Positions 1 through 7,954 are shown, counted from the first letter of the stretch. The stretch is DNA of 22,614 nucleotides from Candidatus Bathyarchaeota archaeon (GCA_016934355.1 JAFGTA010000053.1:1-22614), one strand, 5' to 3'. Notes: generated by a model from the letters alone, not told the origin. Program-made: numbers and translations.

Positions 1-902
1 CCCACGGGTTCGCCCTCAGCCTCAAGAAGGCTGTAGAGACCGGTGTAGTGAGGGGCCCAAGGATCGTAGCCGCGGGTAAGGTCATCAGCATGACGGGGGG
101 ACATGCCGACTTCCACCTCGCAGGCGGCGTCAGCTACACTGGTATGAGCAGGATAGCGGACGGCGTCGCGGACTGCAGGAAGGCTGCTAGGGAGCAGCTC
201 AGGGACGGCGCCGACTTCGTTAAGATATGCAGCAGCGGGGGCGTCATGTCTCCCACGGACCCTGTGGATACCCCCCAGTTCACCCGGGAGGAGATAGAGG
301 CTATTGTCTACGAGGCGGCGTGCGTCGGCAGAATAGTCGCCAGCCACGCTCACGGCGCCACAGGGATCAAGAACGCGGTGCTGTCGGGTGTCAAGACCAT
401 CGAGCACGGCAGCCTTGTGGACGATGAGGCGGTCAAGATGATGGCGGAGAGGGGGTGCTTCCACGTCCCCACGCTGGTTGCGGGCTGGAACATCGTCGAG
501 AAGGGTACAGAGGCGGGGATACCCGCGTACGCAGTAGAGAAGGCGAAGGAGATAGCCTACGAGGTGAGGAAGGGCGTCATGAGGAGCCGCGGCGGAGGAG
601 TGAAAGTGGCTATGGGCACCGACGCCGGCACGCCGTTCAACAGGCACGGAGAGAACGCGCAGGAGATCATCCACCTCGTGGAAGCCGGTTTCAAGCCCAT
701 GGAAGCCATCGTGGCCGCCACAAAGACAGGGTCCGAGTGTGTGGGGCTCGGCGACCGGATCGGCACTATAGAGCCCGGGAAGCTCGCGGACCTCATCGTC
801 GTCGAAGGCGACCCGCTGAAGGACATAAGGGTCCTCGGCGACAAGGCGAACATCAGGCTCGTAGTAAAGGGCGGCGCCGTCGAGGTCGACAGGGGACTAT
901 AG
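1..902 (+). CDS. Amidohydrolase family protein (imidazolonepropionase/Xaa-Pro dipeptidase-like), 5' end outside window
   Basis: This is the C-terminal roughly 300 residues of a metal-dependent amidohydrolase. The reading frame is open from base 3, so the start codon and the N-terminal HxH metal motif lie upstream of the window. Visible landmarks are the early stretch GVVRGPRIVAAG, typical of this subgroup just before the barrel core; FVKICSSGG, whose Lys is the usual carboxylated metal bridge; SHAHGATGI and IEHGSL, giving two metal-ligand histidines; and AMGTDAGTP, giving the catalytic Asp. The end, GTIEPGKLADLIVVEGDPL, is the standard composite-domain strand of the family. Members hydrolyse cyclic amides or dipeptides, and the substrate cannot be read from sequence. 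The next gene starts one base after the stop, so the two are probably cotranscribed. Confidence 0.9.
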   Translation, partial: HGFALSLKKAVETGVVRGPRIVAAGKVISMTGGHADFHLAGGVSYTGMSRIADGVADCRKAAREQLRDGADFVKICSSGGVMSPTDPVDTPQFTREEIEAIVYEAACVGRIVASHAHGATGIKNAVLSGVKTIEHGSLVDDEAVKMMAERGCFHVPTLVAGWNIVEKGTEAGIPAYAVEKAKEIAYEVRKGVMRSRGGGVKVAMGTDAGTPFNRHGENAQEIIHLVEAGFKPMEAIVAATKTGSECVGLGDRIGTIEPGKLADLIVVEGDPLKDIRVLGDKANIRLVVKGGAVEVDRGL

Positions 903-903
903 C

Positions 904-1584
904 TTGGAGATACTGCGGCTGAGCCTCGTGGAGGGGGCTAACCAGGCGAGGGGACTCGCCGTCGTGATCGACGTGTTCCGCGCCTTCACCACCGCGGCTT
1001 ACGTGATGGCCAACGGCGCCGACAGGATAATCCCGGTGGGCAGCCTGGAGGAGGCGTTCAGGCTCAGGGAGCTGAACCCGGGCTGGCTCATCATGGGTGA
1101 GCGGGGGGGAAAGAAGGTGGAGGGCTTCGACTACGGGAACAGCCCCTACGAGGTAAGCGGCGTCGACTTCACGGGCCGCACGGTGGTCCAGACGACAAGC
1201 GCGGGGACGCGTGGCATCGTCAACGCGGCTGACGCCGACGAGCGGTTGTTGGGCAGCTTCGTGATGGCTGACGCCATCGTAGCGTACATCATGAGGAGGA
1301 ACCCCGAGACGGTTAGCCTCGTAGCGATGGGGTGGGGCGGGAAGGTGAGGAGCCCCGAGGACGAGTCCCTAGCCGAGTACATCGAGAAGAAGCTATGCGG
1401 AGAGGAACCCGACTTCCCGGAGATGAAGCGCCTGATAAGGGAGGACCCCCAGGGAGCCAAGTTCTTCGACCCGGCTCAGCCCGAGTTCGTGGAGGGCGAC
1501 TTTCACTGCGCCATGGACCTCAACCGGTTCGGTTTCTGCCTCAGGGTCGTGGAGGCACCGCAGCCCTACGTCGTGAAGGGTTAA
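904..1584 (+). CDS. comB: ComB-like 2-phosphosulfolactate phosphatase family protein
   Basis: The 226-residue product matches the ComB family throughout: VVIDVFRAFTT at residues 20-30, GERGGKKVEGFDYGNSP at 65-81 and QTTSAGTRG at 96-104, with a length close to the usual 220-240. ComB removes phosphate from 2-phospho-3-sulfolactate, a step in coenzyme M synthesis, using Mg2+. The family also occurs in organisms that do not make methane, so the physiological substrate here is uncertain. The start is TTG at 904, one base past the stop of the amidohydrolase, and no ATG or GTG is better placed. No other coenzyme M genes (ComA, ComC, ComDE) are visible in the window. Confidence 0.85.
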   Translation: MEILRLSLVEGANQARGLAVVIDVFRAFTTAAYVMANGADRIIPVGSLEEAFRLRELNPGWLIMGERGGKKVEGFDYGNSPYEVSGVDFTGRTVVQTTSAGTRGIVNAADADERLLGSFVMADAIVAYIMRRNPETVSLVAMGWGGKVRSPEDESLAEYIEKKLCGEEPDFPEMKRLIREDPQGAKFFDPAQPEFVEGDFHCAMDLNRFGFCLRVVEAPQPYVVKG

Positions 1585-1627
1585 CCGGTAGGTTCATTTT
1601 CAGGTTTCCCTCTGTTTCTTACGTGGA

Positions 1628-2053
1628 ATGAAGGTCTCCGATGTCATGGTCCGGGACCCCGTCATGGTCGGGCCGGACGCCCCCTGCGGGAGACTGGCGA
1701 AGCTTATGAGGACCCGAGGCGTAGGCTCGGTGATCGTGGTCACCGACGGCTTCCCCGTGGGCATAGTTACTGAGCGCGACCTGGTGCACAGGGTGATGGC
1801 CGTGGACAAGAAGCCCGATTCGTGTGTCGCGGACGAGGTGTGCAGCAAGCCCGTGATCGCGGTGAGCATTTATGCCGACGTCGAGATGGCGGTCGACCTC
1901 ATGAACGAGTACGGCATCAGGCGGGTCGTCGTCGTGGACAACGAGGACAAGGTGGTCGGTATATTGACGACGGATGACATTGCCAAGAACCTGCGGAGCA
2001 TGACGGAGGAGCTCGCCGTCAAGTACATGATACTGTCCAAGAGAAAGCGGTAG
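1628..2053 (+). CDS. Protein with two CBS domains
   Basis: The 141-residue protein consists almost entirely of a Bateman pair: CBS 1 at about residues 3-60 (starts VSDVMVRDPVMV, ends GIVTERDLVHRV) and CBS 2 at about 70-126 (ends VGILTTDDIAKNL). Such stand-alone pairs bind adenine nucleotides or related ligands and act as regulatory sensors, usually as dimers. No enzymatic domain is present. The ATG lies 43 bases after the comB-like stop, with an AT-rich stretch about 30 bases upstream, so it may have its own promoter. A second, different CBS-pair protein lies at 8895-9344. Confidence 0.9.
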   Translation: MKVSDVMVRDPVMVGPDAPCGRLAKLMRTRGVGSVIVVTDGFPVGIVTERDLVHRVMAVDKKPDSCVADEVCSKPVIAVSIYADVEMAVDLMNEYGIRRVVVVDNEDKVVGILTTDDIAKNLRSMTEELAVKYMILSKRKR

Positions 2054-2070
2054 CAGACCCGTATATCTGG

Positions 2071-2874
2071 TTAAGCCTTCGCCGTACGCTCCCTGTCCCA
2101 GAGGTCCATTATCCTGTTGGACAGCTCCGACTGTATCACGTACATGGTCTTCGCCATGCCCTTGGGGATGAACAGCCTGATCTTGTATGATCTGCCGAAG
2201 TGAGTGCTGGTGTCGAAGTAGGCTTCAGGCTTCCGGGTCATGACCTCAGGGTACTTCTCCATGACCTCCCGTATCGCTGGCTCGATGCACTTCCCGAGTA
2301 TCTCGTCGTTTCGGAGGGGGACACTGTGGGGCGTGGTGAACAGGAACGTGTTCTTGATGAAGCCCTCGTGGGTGCAGTTCAGTATCCGGCTGTTGAGCAC
2401 CTGTACGTTGGGTATCTCCATGAGGTTGAAGGTCGGCGTGTAGAGCTTGGTGTAGTTGATGGTTATCTCGTCCACCTGCCCCTCAACGTCCCCTATCTTG
2501 ACGTAGTCGGCGACCCTGAAGGGCTTTGCGAAGATGACGTAGAAGCCTGCGGCGATGTTGTTTATGGTCTGGCTGGAGCCGAAGCCCAGCATGGCGCCGA
2601 CAAGGGCGCTGCTGCCGAGGAATAATGTGGCGGGGAGCTCGTAGAGCCTAAACAGCGCCGAGAGGGCTACGAGGAGGGCGACGACGCGGAGGAAGAGCCT
2701 GAGCACGTTCTCCACGTGCCTGTCTATGTGGCTCCGCTTCTGCGCCCACGATATCCATAGGCTCAGGAGCCTGTAGGCGCAGTAGATCGCCGCCATGTAG
2801 AGTAGGGTGAAGCCTATCGTGGGGCTGTTAATTATCAGCCAGTTCTGGATGCCGTCCAGGATTTCACCGTCCAT
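2071..2874 (-). CDS. MscS family small-conductance mechanosensitive ion channel
   Basis: The 267-residue product has membrane helices at about residues 17-40 and 56-80, then the pore-lining TM3 at about 85-113, with the small-residue spacing GAMLGFGSSQTINNIAAG typical of MscS. The beta domain follows with KPFRVADYVKIGDVEGQVDE at 117-136, the strongest family signature, and then a C-terminal alpha/beta vestibule. Such channels release solutes under hypo-osmotic stress. The ATG at 2874 has a minus-strand TATA-like TTTTATT about 25 bases upstream, consistent with a leaderless transcript. The gene diverges from the P-type ATPase across an 85-base gap. Confidence 0.93.
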   Translation of the reverse strand: MDGEILDGIQNWLIINSPTIGFTLLYMAAIYCAYRLLSLWISWAQKRSHIDRHVENVLRLFLRVVALLVALSALFRLYELPATLFLGSSALVGAMLGFGSSQTINNIAAGFYVIFAKPFRVADYVKIGDVEGQVDEITINYTKLYTPTFNLMEIPNVQVLNSRILNCTHEGFIKNTFLFTTPHSVPLRNDEILGKCIEPAIREVMEKYPEVMTRKPEAYFDTSTHFGRSYKIRLFIPKGMAKTMYVIQSELSNRIMDLWDRERTAKA

Positions 2875-2894
2875 AGTCTAACGCTGTTGGCAAC

Positions 2895-2936
2895 GGCAAT
2901 AAAACCTGTCCCCCGCGCCGATAAGCTTCTTATCCT
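2895..2936. promoter_or_regulatory. Divergent promoter region with an inverted repeat over the ATPase TATA box
   Basis: On the minus strand a TTTTATT element near 2899 sits about 25 bases from the MscS start. On the plus strand TTATCC at 2931-2936 sits about 26 bases from the ATPase ATG. The plus-strand element overlaps a perfect 6+6 inverted repeat, GATAAG-CTT-CTTATC, at 2920-2934. A protein bound there would compete with TBP, so a repressor site is a fair inference. Confidence 0.45.
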
Positions 2937-2959
2937 ATCCGGCACATTGAACCACGTTT

Positions 2960-5587
2960 ATGAACGGCGAATGGTCCCCCAGCGACGACGTCGAATCGAC
3001 CCTAGGTAAACTGGGCACGTCTCTGAGCGGGCTCTCGGAGGAGGAAGCCGACAGAAGGCTCAGGGAGCACGGGAGGAACGAGCTCGGGGGGAGGGAGACT
3101 CGGGGCAGGGTACAGATACTCGTTTCGCAACTGAAGAACTCCCTGGTCTTCCTGCTCATAGCCGCGAGCGCGGTCTCCTACCTGCTTGGGGAAGTCACTG
3201 ACGCCTTCATCATCGCGTCCATAGTGATAGTGAACAGCCTCCTCGGCTTCTACCAGGAGTACCAGTCGGAGAAGGCGCTGGAGCGCCTCGGCAAACTAGT
3301 GACCATGACCTCCGCGGTGAGGCGCGGGGGCAGGGTCCAGCAGGTTGACTCGCGGGAACTGGTGCCAGGTGACATGGTGTTCCTGGAGTTGGGCGACGTT
3401 GTGCCCGCGGACTTGAGGCTGGTCTCGGCTGAGGAGTTCACGGTCGACGAGAGCGCCCTGACGGGAGAGTCGTTCCCTGTGCGGAAGTCGCCTGAACCGA
3501 TCCCCCAGCCCAGCGAGGACCTCCACGACCTCACCAACACGGCGTTCATGTCCACCTACGTGAAGGGCGGGAAGGCGAGCGGCGTGGTGGTCGCCACGGG
3601 CAGGCGGTCGTTCATCGGGAGGACCGCGAGGCTTCTGAAGGAGATACAGAGGCGGAGCGAGTTCCAGCACAGGATGGAGGAGTTCAGCGGGACCCTCATG
3701 AAGATCGTGTTCGTCACAATCGCCGCCGTGATCATCCTCAAGACTCTGCTCGGCGGCTCCATCGTTGAGACCATCCTGTTCTCCCTTGCCCTCGCAGTCG
3801 GCATGGTGCCGGAAGCGCTGCCTGTGGTGGTGACCATCAGCCTGAGCCACGGCGCCCTGACTCTAGCCAGAAAAAAGGTGGTTGTGAAGCGCCTGGTCTC
3901 GGTGGAGGACCTGGGCAACGTGGACGTCCTCTGCACTGACAAGACGGGCACCATAACCGAGAACATGATCACCCTAGAGAACTACGGCGACATGGAGGGA
4001 GGGAGTGAGGAGAGGATCATCGAGTACGCGTTCCTCTGCACACCGCTTTCGGACGAGGAGAGGGCTGGGAGCCCTATAGATCAGGCGATCAGGCGCCACG
4101 TGGGGGACAGGGCTCCGTCGATTGAGCACATCCTCTACAAGCAAATCCCATTTAACAGCACCCGGAAGCGGAACAGCGTCCTAGTGAGCCGCGGGGGCGA
4201 GACCCTGCTCATAGTGAAAGGCGCCCCAGAGTTCATAATAGACCTGTCAACGAAGGTCTACCTCAACGGCGAGACCAAGCCCCTCACGGACAGGGAGGCG
4301 GCCATGCAGGTCTACCGCGACTACGGCGCGAGGGGGCTACGGACCATCGCCGTCGCGTACAGGCGGCACGGCTCACATGAGTACAGCCAAGACGACGAGA
4401 GGGGGCTGACTCTCCTAGGCTTCGTCGCGTTCATCGACCCGCCGAAGGCGTCTGCCGCAGAGGCTTTCCAGAAGAGCAGGGACCTGTACATCGGCGTCAA
4501 GATTCTCACGGGCGACGGCCCCTACGTGACCCGGGAGATAGCGCGGCAGGTGGGCATCCACCTGGAAGACGCGAACATCGTGCTCGGTTCGGAGCTCGAC
4601 GGCCTCACGGACGAGGAGCTTGAGAAGAGGGTGGACGAGGTCGTGGTGGTTTGCAGGGCGACCCCCGAGCAGAAGCACAGGTTCATCAAGGCGCTTAAGA
4701 AGACGGGCCGGATCACCGCGTGCCTGGGCGACGGCGTGAACGACGCTCCGGCGCTGAAGGAGGCTCACGTGGGGATAGCGGTGGACCAAGGCACTGACAT
4801 CGCGAAGGACGCGGCGGACATCGTGCTCCTCGAGAAGGACCTCATGGTGATTATGGATGGCATCGAGGAGGGGCGCCGCACCTTCAGCAACATCGTGAAG
4901 TACATCGTCTACACGATAGCCGGCAACTTCGGCGACCTCTACACAATCGCGGCTGCCTCCCTCTTCATGAGTTTCCTGCCCATGCTGCCCAGCCAGCTGA
5001 TCCTCAGCAACTTCCTCACGGACACCCCCGTGATCTCGGTGTCCACGGACAACGTGGAGGACGAGGAGCTGGTACGGCCCAGGCGGTGGGACATCAACAG
5101 GCTCTTCAAGTTCAGCGGGCTGCTCGGCGCCATAAGCGCCATATTCGACGCCATGCTCATCGTGGTGCTGCTACGCGTCCTCATGATAGAGGACATCCAC
5201 CTCTTCAGGACGGCGCTGTTCCTGGAGATCGTGCTCAGCGAGATACTGGTGCTCTTCATGATCAGGAGCGACAGGTTCTTCCTCAGGGCGAAGCCGCCCA
5301 GCTGGCAGCTGGTGGCGGCGTCGCTGTTCGCCATATCGGTGACCCTTGCACTGATCTACCTGCCCATCAGCCCGATATTCGACTTCAAGCCTTTGACCGG
5401 CGGCCCCCTGCTCGCAGTCGTCGTAATAACGCTGCTATACGTCGTAGCCACCGAGACGGTGAAGATAGCGTACTATAAGGACATGATTAAGCCGAGGCGG
5501 GCTCTCGTGGTGCCTCTTAGGCTGCTTTCGTCTGTGAACGGCGCGTTCGGGCCTGGGCTGGACGAGAGGCTTGAGAGGGAGGAGTGA
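2960..5587 (+). CDS. Cation-transporting P-type ATPase (P2/P3-like, Mg2+ or Ca2+ type)
   Basis: The 875-residue protein has the complete P-type plan: an N-terminal cation-ATPase domain (about 10-75, LSGLSEEEADRRLREHGRN), the actuator motif LTGES with TGES at 168-171, VPEALP in TM4 near 278-283, the phosphorylation motif DKTGT with Asp327, KGAPE in the nucleotide domain, and the hinge GDGVNDAP at 590-597. A final cluster of about six membrane helices follows. PEALP in TM4 and the run LARKKVVVKRL before DKTGT resemble MgtA and related pumps more than heavy-metal pumps, and there is no CPC motif. The likely role is ATP-driven movement of Mg2+, Ca2+ or a monovalent ion, but the specific ion cannot be assigned. 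The stop abuts the stop of the convergent gene at 5588. Confidence 0.93.
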   Translation: MNGEWSPSDDVESTLGKLGTSLSGLSEEEADRRLREHGRNELGGRETRGRVQILVSQLKNSLVFLLIAASAVSYLLGEVTDAFIIASIVIVNSLLGFYQEYQSEKALERLGKLVTMTSAVRRGGRVQQVDSRELVPGDMVFLELGDVVPADLRLVSAEEFTVDESALTGESFPVRKSPEPIPQPSEDLHDLTNTAFMSTYVKGGKASGVVVATGRRSFIGRTARLLKEIQRRSEFQHRMEEFSGTLMKIVFVTIAAVIILKTLLGGSIVETILFSLALAVGMVPEALPVVVTISLSHGALTLARKKVVVKRLVSVEDLGNVDVLCTDKTGTITENMITLENYGDMEGGSEERIIEYAFLCTPLSDEERAGSPIDQAIRRHVGDRAPSIEHILYKQIPFNSTRKRNSVLVSRGGETLLIVKGAPEFIIDLSTKVYLNGETKPLTDREAAMQVYRDYGARGLRTIAVAYRRHGSHEYSQDDERGLTLLGFVAFIDPPKASAAEAFQKSRDLYIGVKILTGDGPYVTREIARQVGIHLEDANIVLGSELDGLTDEELEKRVDEVVVVCRATPEQKHRFIKALKKTGRITACLGDGVNDAPALKEAHVGIAVDQGTDIAKDAADIVLLEKDLMVIMDGIEEGRRTFSNIVKYIVYTIAGNFGDLYTIAAASLFMSFLPMLPSQLILSNFLTDTPVISVSTDNVEDEELVRPRRWDINRLFKFSGLLGAISAIFDAMLIVVLLRVLMIEDIHLFRTALFLEIVLSEILVLFMIRSDRFFLRAKPPSWQLVAASLFAISVTLALIYLPISPIFDFKPLTGGPLLAVVVITLLYVVATETVKIAYYKDMIKPRRALVVPLRLLSSVNGAFGPGLDERLEREE

Positions 5588-5965
5588 TCAGCCCTCGTCG
5601 TAGTCGGCTTGTTGTACATTATCCTTGTGTTGCTGTATTATCTCCCTGAGTATCGCAGCGTCCTTTGGGTCTCTCTGGATGGCTTCGATTAGGCTGACCT
5701 CGCCCAGCTTGAAGGCGCTGTAGGCTCCGAGCAGCCAGCCTACGAATAGGGCGCCGTACCAGACGTCACGGGCCATCCAGACGTTCATAGTCCACAGGAA
5801 GAAGGGAAACTCGAAGATAGTTCTGCCGTGGGAGACCCAGATCAGGATGATCTCGAGCTGGTACAGCGAAGCCAGGATCAGTATGCCGCTTAACATCAGC
5901 ACGAGGATGGAGCGGGAGTAGTACTGCCTGATTACGTTGTTTCTGGGTAGCTTATCCATCTTCAT
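5588..5965 (-). CDS. Small membrane protein of unknown function
   Basis: I do not recognise a family. The 125-residue protein has three hydrophobic segments at about residues 18-45 (ILVLMLSGILILASLYQLEI), 50-66 (an aromatic-rich stretch, EFPFFLWTMNVWM) and 69-88 (WYGALFVGWLLGAYSAFKL). A charged cytoplasmic-looking tail (about 95-125) follows, containing KDAAILREIIQQHKDN, probably helical. The stop codon immediately abuts the ATPase stop, and the palindrome TGATCA serves both ends. On the same strand upstream (6093-5991) there is a potentially structured region ending in nine Ts, so expression may be controlled through a leader RNA. Confidence 0.7.
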   Translation of the reverse strand: MKMDKLPRNNVIRQYYSRSILVLMLSGILILASLYQLEIILIWVSHGRTIFEFPFFLWTMNVWMARDVWYGALFVGWLLGAYSAFKLGEVSLIEAIQRDPKDAAILREIIQQHKDNVQQADYDEG

Positions 5966-5990
5966 TAAATACAGTTATATGCAAATAAGT

Positions 5991-6093
5991 AAAAAAAAAT
6001 AACGCTTGCGTGGATCAATGGGCTTGGTGACTTTTCACGTTTTTCGGGTTCACCCGCGCCCGGGCAACGGTTCTCGTCGCCCTGAAAACGCTT
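5991..6093 (-). ncRNA. Candidate structured RNA or leader RNA with an oligo-T end
   Basis: This lies in the 254-base gap before the small membrane protein gene. Complementary segments could form a three-way junction: 6039-6043 with 6085-6089 (CGTTT/AAACG), enclosing the hairpin CGGG-TTCA-CCCG at 6045-6056 and the hairpin 6062-6069/6075-6082 (GGGCAACG/CGTCGCCC, one mismatch). Outside it lie GTGA-CTTT-TCAC at 6027-6038 and the palindrome ACGCTTGCGT at 6002-6011, followed on the minus strand by nine Ts (5999-5991). A minus-strand TATA-like CCTATAAAC at 6123-6115 would place a start near 6093. It resembles no RNA family I know. It could be a free small RNA or a 5' leader. Confidence 0.3.
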
Positions 6094-6114
6094 GATTTCC
6101 GAGCCTCATCCATT

Positions 6115-6123
6115 GTTTATAGG
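6115..6123 (-). promoter_or_regulatory. TATA-like element for the candidate structured RNA
   Basis: The minus strand reads CCTATAAAC here. At the spacing seen for other genes in this window (25-28 bases) it would start transcription near 6093, just before the first pairing arm of the structured region. Confidence 0.35.
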
Positions 6124-6219
6124 TTGCACTTGACTAGTAACAAGTACTTTTAAAGGGGTTTTTGGGTAAAATCCTATATTGGACCATATATACTAGATAG
6201 TGTTCTCGGGTGAACAAAC

Positions 6220-6537
6220 GTGGTAGAGTTCTGTGATCGTTGCGGAAGCTTCATGAAGGCCGACACTAAGGGCTACATTTGCCCGCGGTGCGGCTGGATG
6301 AAGTCAGTACTGGTCATAGAGGTCAAGGCGGGCGCCGAAGGCGAGGCAGAGCCTGTATACGTGATGAGCGGCATCGAGAGCGCCATAGTCGTACAGCGGA
6401 CGTGCCCCGAGTGCGGCAACCTTGAGGCGTACAGGAACATAACCGTGGCGCTGGGCGAGCATGCCGGGGTGAGCAGCGACCGCAGTGTAGAGAAGTTCAG
6501 GTGCACCAAGTGTGGGCACACCTGGATAGTAGGGTAG
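6220..6537 (+). CDS. Transcription factor S (TFS/TFIIS-like) zinc-ribbon protein with an altered acidic hairpin
   Basis: The 105-residue protein has two zinc ribbons in the TFS arrangement: Cys5/Cys8/Cys21/Cys24 (FCDRCG, CPRCGW) and Cys62/Cys65/Cys95/Cys98 (CPECG, CTKCGHTW). TFS enters the secondary channel of archaeal RNA polymerase and stimulates cleavage of backtracked RNA through an Asp-Glu pair at the tip of the second ribbon (RSADE). Here that tip reads GVSSDRS. Counting back from Cys95, the Asp-Glu pair is replaced by Ser86-Asp87 and the preceding Arg is lost. This suggests a paralogue with changed activity. The GTG start is chosen because the first ribbon begins at once (VEFCDRCG). 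An ATATATA box at 6186-6192 lies about 31 bases upstream. The stop abuts that of the OsmC gene. Confidence 0.85.
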   Translation: MVEFCDRCGSFMKADTKGYICPRCGWMKSVLVIEVKAGAEGEAEPVYVMSGIESAIVVQRTCPECGNLEAYRNITVALGEHAGVSSDRSVEKFRCTKCGHTWIVG

Positions 6538-6975
6538 CTACTTTCTGTTTATCTTTACGTTTATCGGTATTCCCTGCTCGATGCTCTTGCTGACGACGCA
6601 AAAGTCCTCGAAGAGGCCGTGGCACCGCTCGAACTTGTTGTCGTACTCCGCGCCCACCTCGGGGCTTATCTCGACGTTGATCTCGGCGATCCTCCACCGG
6701 CCCTGAAGGTTTCGCCTTAGCACCCCGTCCACCTTGGTCTCAATATCACCGACCTCGGCGCGAGCCTTCTGGAGGCAGAACATCAGGCTGGCTGTGAGGC
6801 AGTTGCCCATAGCCGCCGCGAGCAACTTGCTGGCGTTGGGACCGGTGTTCTCGCCCACGGGCTGGGGCTCATCCATTACGAGGGGCTGGACGCCTTCAAG
6901 CCCGAAGTCGACTTCGAACTTAAAACCTTCCATGCGCTTCATAGATACATTGAAGTTACGCTCTTCTTCGCTCAT
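6538..6975 (-). CDS. OsmC family peroxiredoxin-like protein
   Basis: The 145-residue protein matches OsmC/Ohr in length and motifs: PNASKLLAAAMGNCLTASL with Cys59, and FEDFCVVSKSIEQGIPINV with Cys126, the pair at the positions of the two catalytic cysteines of the family. Members reduce organic hydroperoxides in the cytoplasm; some branches serve other thiol chemistry. Two further cysteines (67, 118) are present. The ATG at 6975 follows a minus-strand AT-rich element (CTTATATTTGG, near 7006) at about 30 bases. The gene converges with the TFS-like gene with no spacer. Confidence 0.88.
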   Translation of the reverse strand: MSEEERNFNVSMKRMEGFKFEVDFGLEGVQPLVMDEPQPVGENTGPNASKLLAAAMGNCLTASLMFCLQKARAEVGDIETKVDGVLRRNLQGRWRIAEINVEISPEVGAEYDNKFERCHGLFEDFCVVSKSIEQGIPINVKINRK

Positions 6976-7064
6976 ACGAATCGGGATTCATGTGTCATAG
7001 CCAAATATAAGGCTAGAGCGGTCCACCCGCTACCCTATTACAGTAGTGTGTAGGAGTCACTAAC

Positions 7065-7439
7065 ATGACAGCGGAGCCGAAGGAGGAAGAGGTCCAGAAG
7101 CTGGAGGACCAGAAGGAGAAGATACGCGAGGTCAGCTTCGCCTACAAGATGTACGTGTTCAGCAGGAGGGACTTCCTCCTAGGAATCGCCATAGGCATCA
7201 CGGGGAGCCTCACAGCCGCGTACCTGGTGGAGCTTGACCGGGTGCTTTTCCAGGTCGCGAGGTTCACGCCTGTCGAGGTGGTCGTCAGGATACTGGGGCT
7301 GTCGCTGGCACTCGGGTACGTGGTTCACAGGTACAGGCAGAGGACCAGTCAGTACGAGGAGTCCATGAGGAAGATGAGCGAGCGCATGGACGAGATCAAC
7401 GGCTACATCGAGACGCTGAAAGGGGACAAGCCCCGGTAA
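7065..7439 (+). CDS. Unknown protein with two membrane segments and flanking helices
   Basis: I recognise no family. The 124-residue protein begins with a charged helix (residues 3-25, EEEVQKLEDQKEKIREV). It then has two hydrophobic segments at about 37-56 (FLLGIAIGITGSLTAAYLV) and 70-87 (VRILGLSLALGYVVHRY), and ends in a charged amphipathic helix (about 93-118, YEESMRKMSERMDEINGYI) likely to form a coiled coil. An oligomeric membrane scaffold is possible, but no function can be assigned. The next gene begins 32 bases downstream with its own TATA-like ATAAAG. Confidence 0.75.
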   Translation: MTAEPKEEEVQKLEDQKEKIREVSFAYKMYVFSRRDFLLGIAIGITGSLTAAYLVELDRVLFQVARFTPVEVVVRILGLSLALGYVVHRYRQRTSQYEESMRKMSERMDEINGYIETLKGDKPR

Positions 7440-7442
7440 CCC

Positions 7443-7448
7443 ATAAAG
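7443..7448 (+). promoter_or_regulatory. TATA-like box for the flavin split-barrel gene
   Basis: ATAAAG lies about 27 bases upstream of the ATG at 7472, the spacing expected for a leaderless archaeal transcript. Confidence 0.4.
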
Positions 7449-7471
7449 CCACGGAAGGCAGAGCATACACC

Positions 7472-7948
7472 ATGTCACAGATGCGGCGAAAGGAGAAGGA
7501 GATCAAGGAGAAGGTCGTCCTGGAGGAGGTGCTCAGGGAGAACCAGGTGGGCAGGCTGGGCACGGCCGTCGACGGCCGCCCCTACATAGTCCCAATGAAC
7601 TTCGTCTACACCAAGGGCAAGATAATACTTCACACCCACAAGGACGGGAAGAAGGTCAAGGACATCGAGAAGAACCCGCGGGTATGCTTCGAGGTGGACG
7701 GCGGCGAGATGGTTGAGGGCGACGACCCGTGCAACTACAGCTGGAGGTACCGCAGCGTCATCGCCAACGGCACAGCCAAGATAGTCAAGGACCCGGAGCT
7801 GAAGCTCAAGGCGCTGCGTCTACTAAGCGACAAGTACGCCTTCGGCAAAGGCCAGAAGCTGGACCTCGAGAAAATAAGCAAGTTCAAAGACCTCTGGATC
7901 ATCGAGATCAGCGTCGACGAGATGACGGGGAAGAAGAGCCCCGCCTAA
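7472..7948 (+). CDS. Pyridoxamine 5'-phosphate oxidase-like FMN-binding split-barrel protein
   Basis: The 158-residue protein follows the NimA-like branch of the split-barrel flavin proteins: VLRENQVGRLGTAVDGRPYI at about 19-38, IVPMNFVYTKGKIILHT, then KVKDIEKNPRVCFEVD and the strand YRSVIANGTAKIV. Proteins of this type bind FMN, F420 or haem and reduce small molecules; which cofactor applies here cannot be read. The N-terminal helix MSQMRRKEKEIKEK is unusually charged. The ATG is supported by the TATA-like box 27 bases upstream. Confidence 0.85.
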   Translation: MSQMRRKEKEIKEKVVLEEVLRENQVGRLGTAVDGRPYIVPMNFVYTKGKIILHTHKDGKKVKDIEKNPRVCFEVDGGEMVEGDDPCNYSWRYRSVIANGTAKIVKDPELKLKALRLLSDKYAFGKGQKLDLEKISKFKDLWIIEISVDEMTGKKSPA

Positions 7949-7954
7949 ACCCCT

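Noticed and set aside
6038..6060. Possible tRNA T-arm (GGTTCA-like)
   Set aside because: The stem is four base pairs with a four-base loop, not 5 and 7, and there is no anticodon arm or acceptor stem around it.
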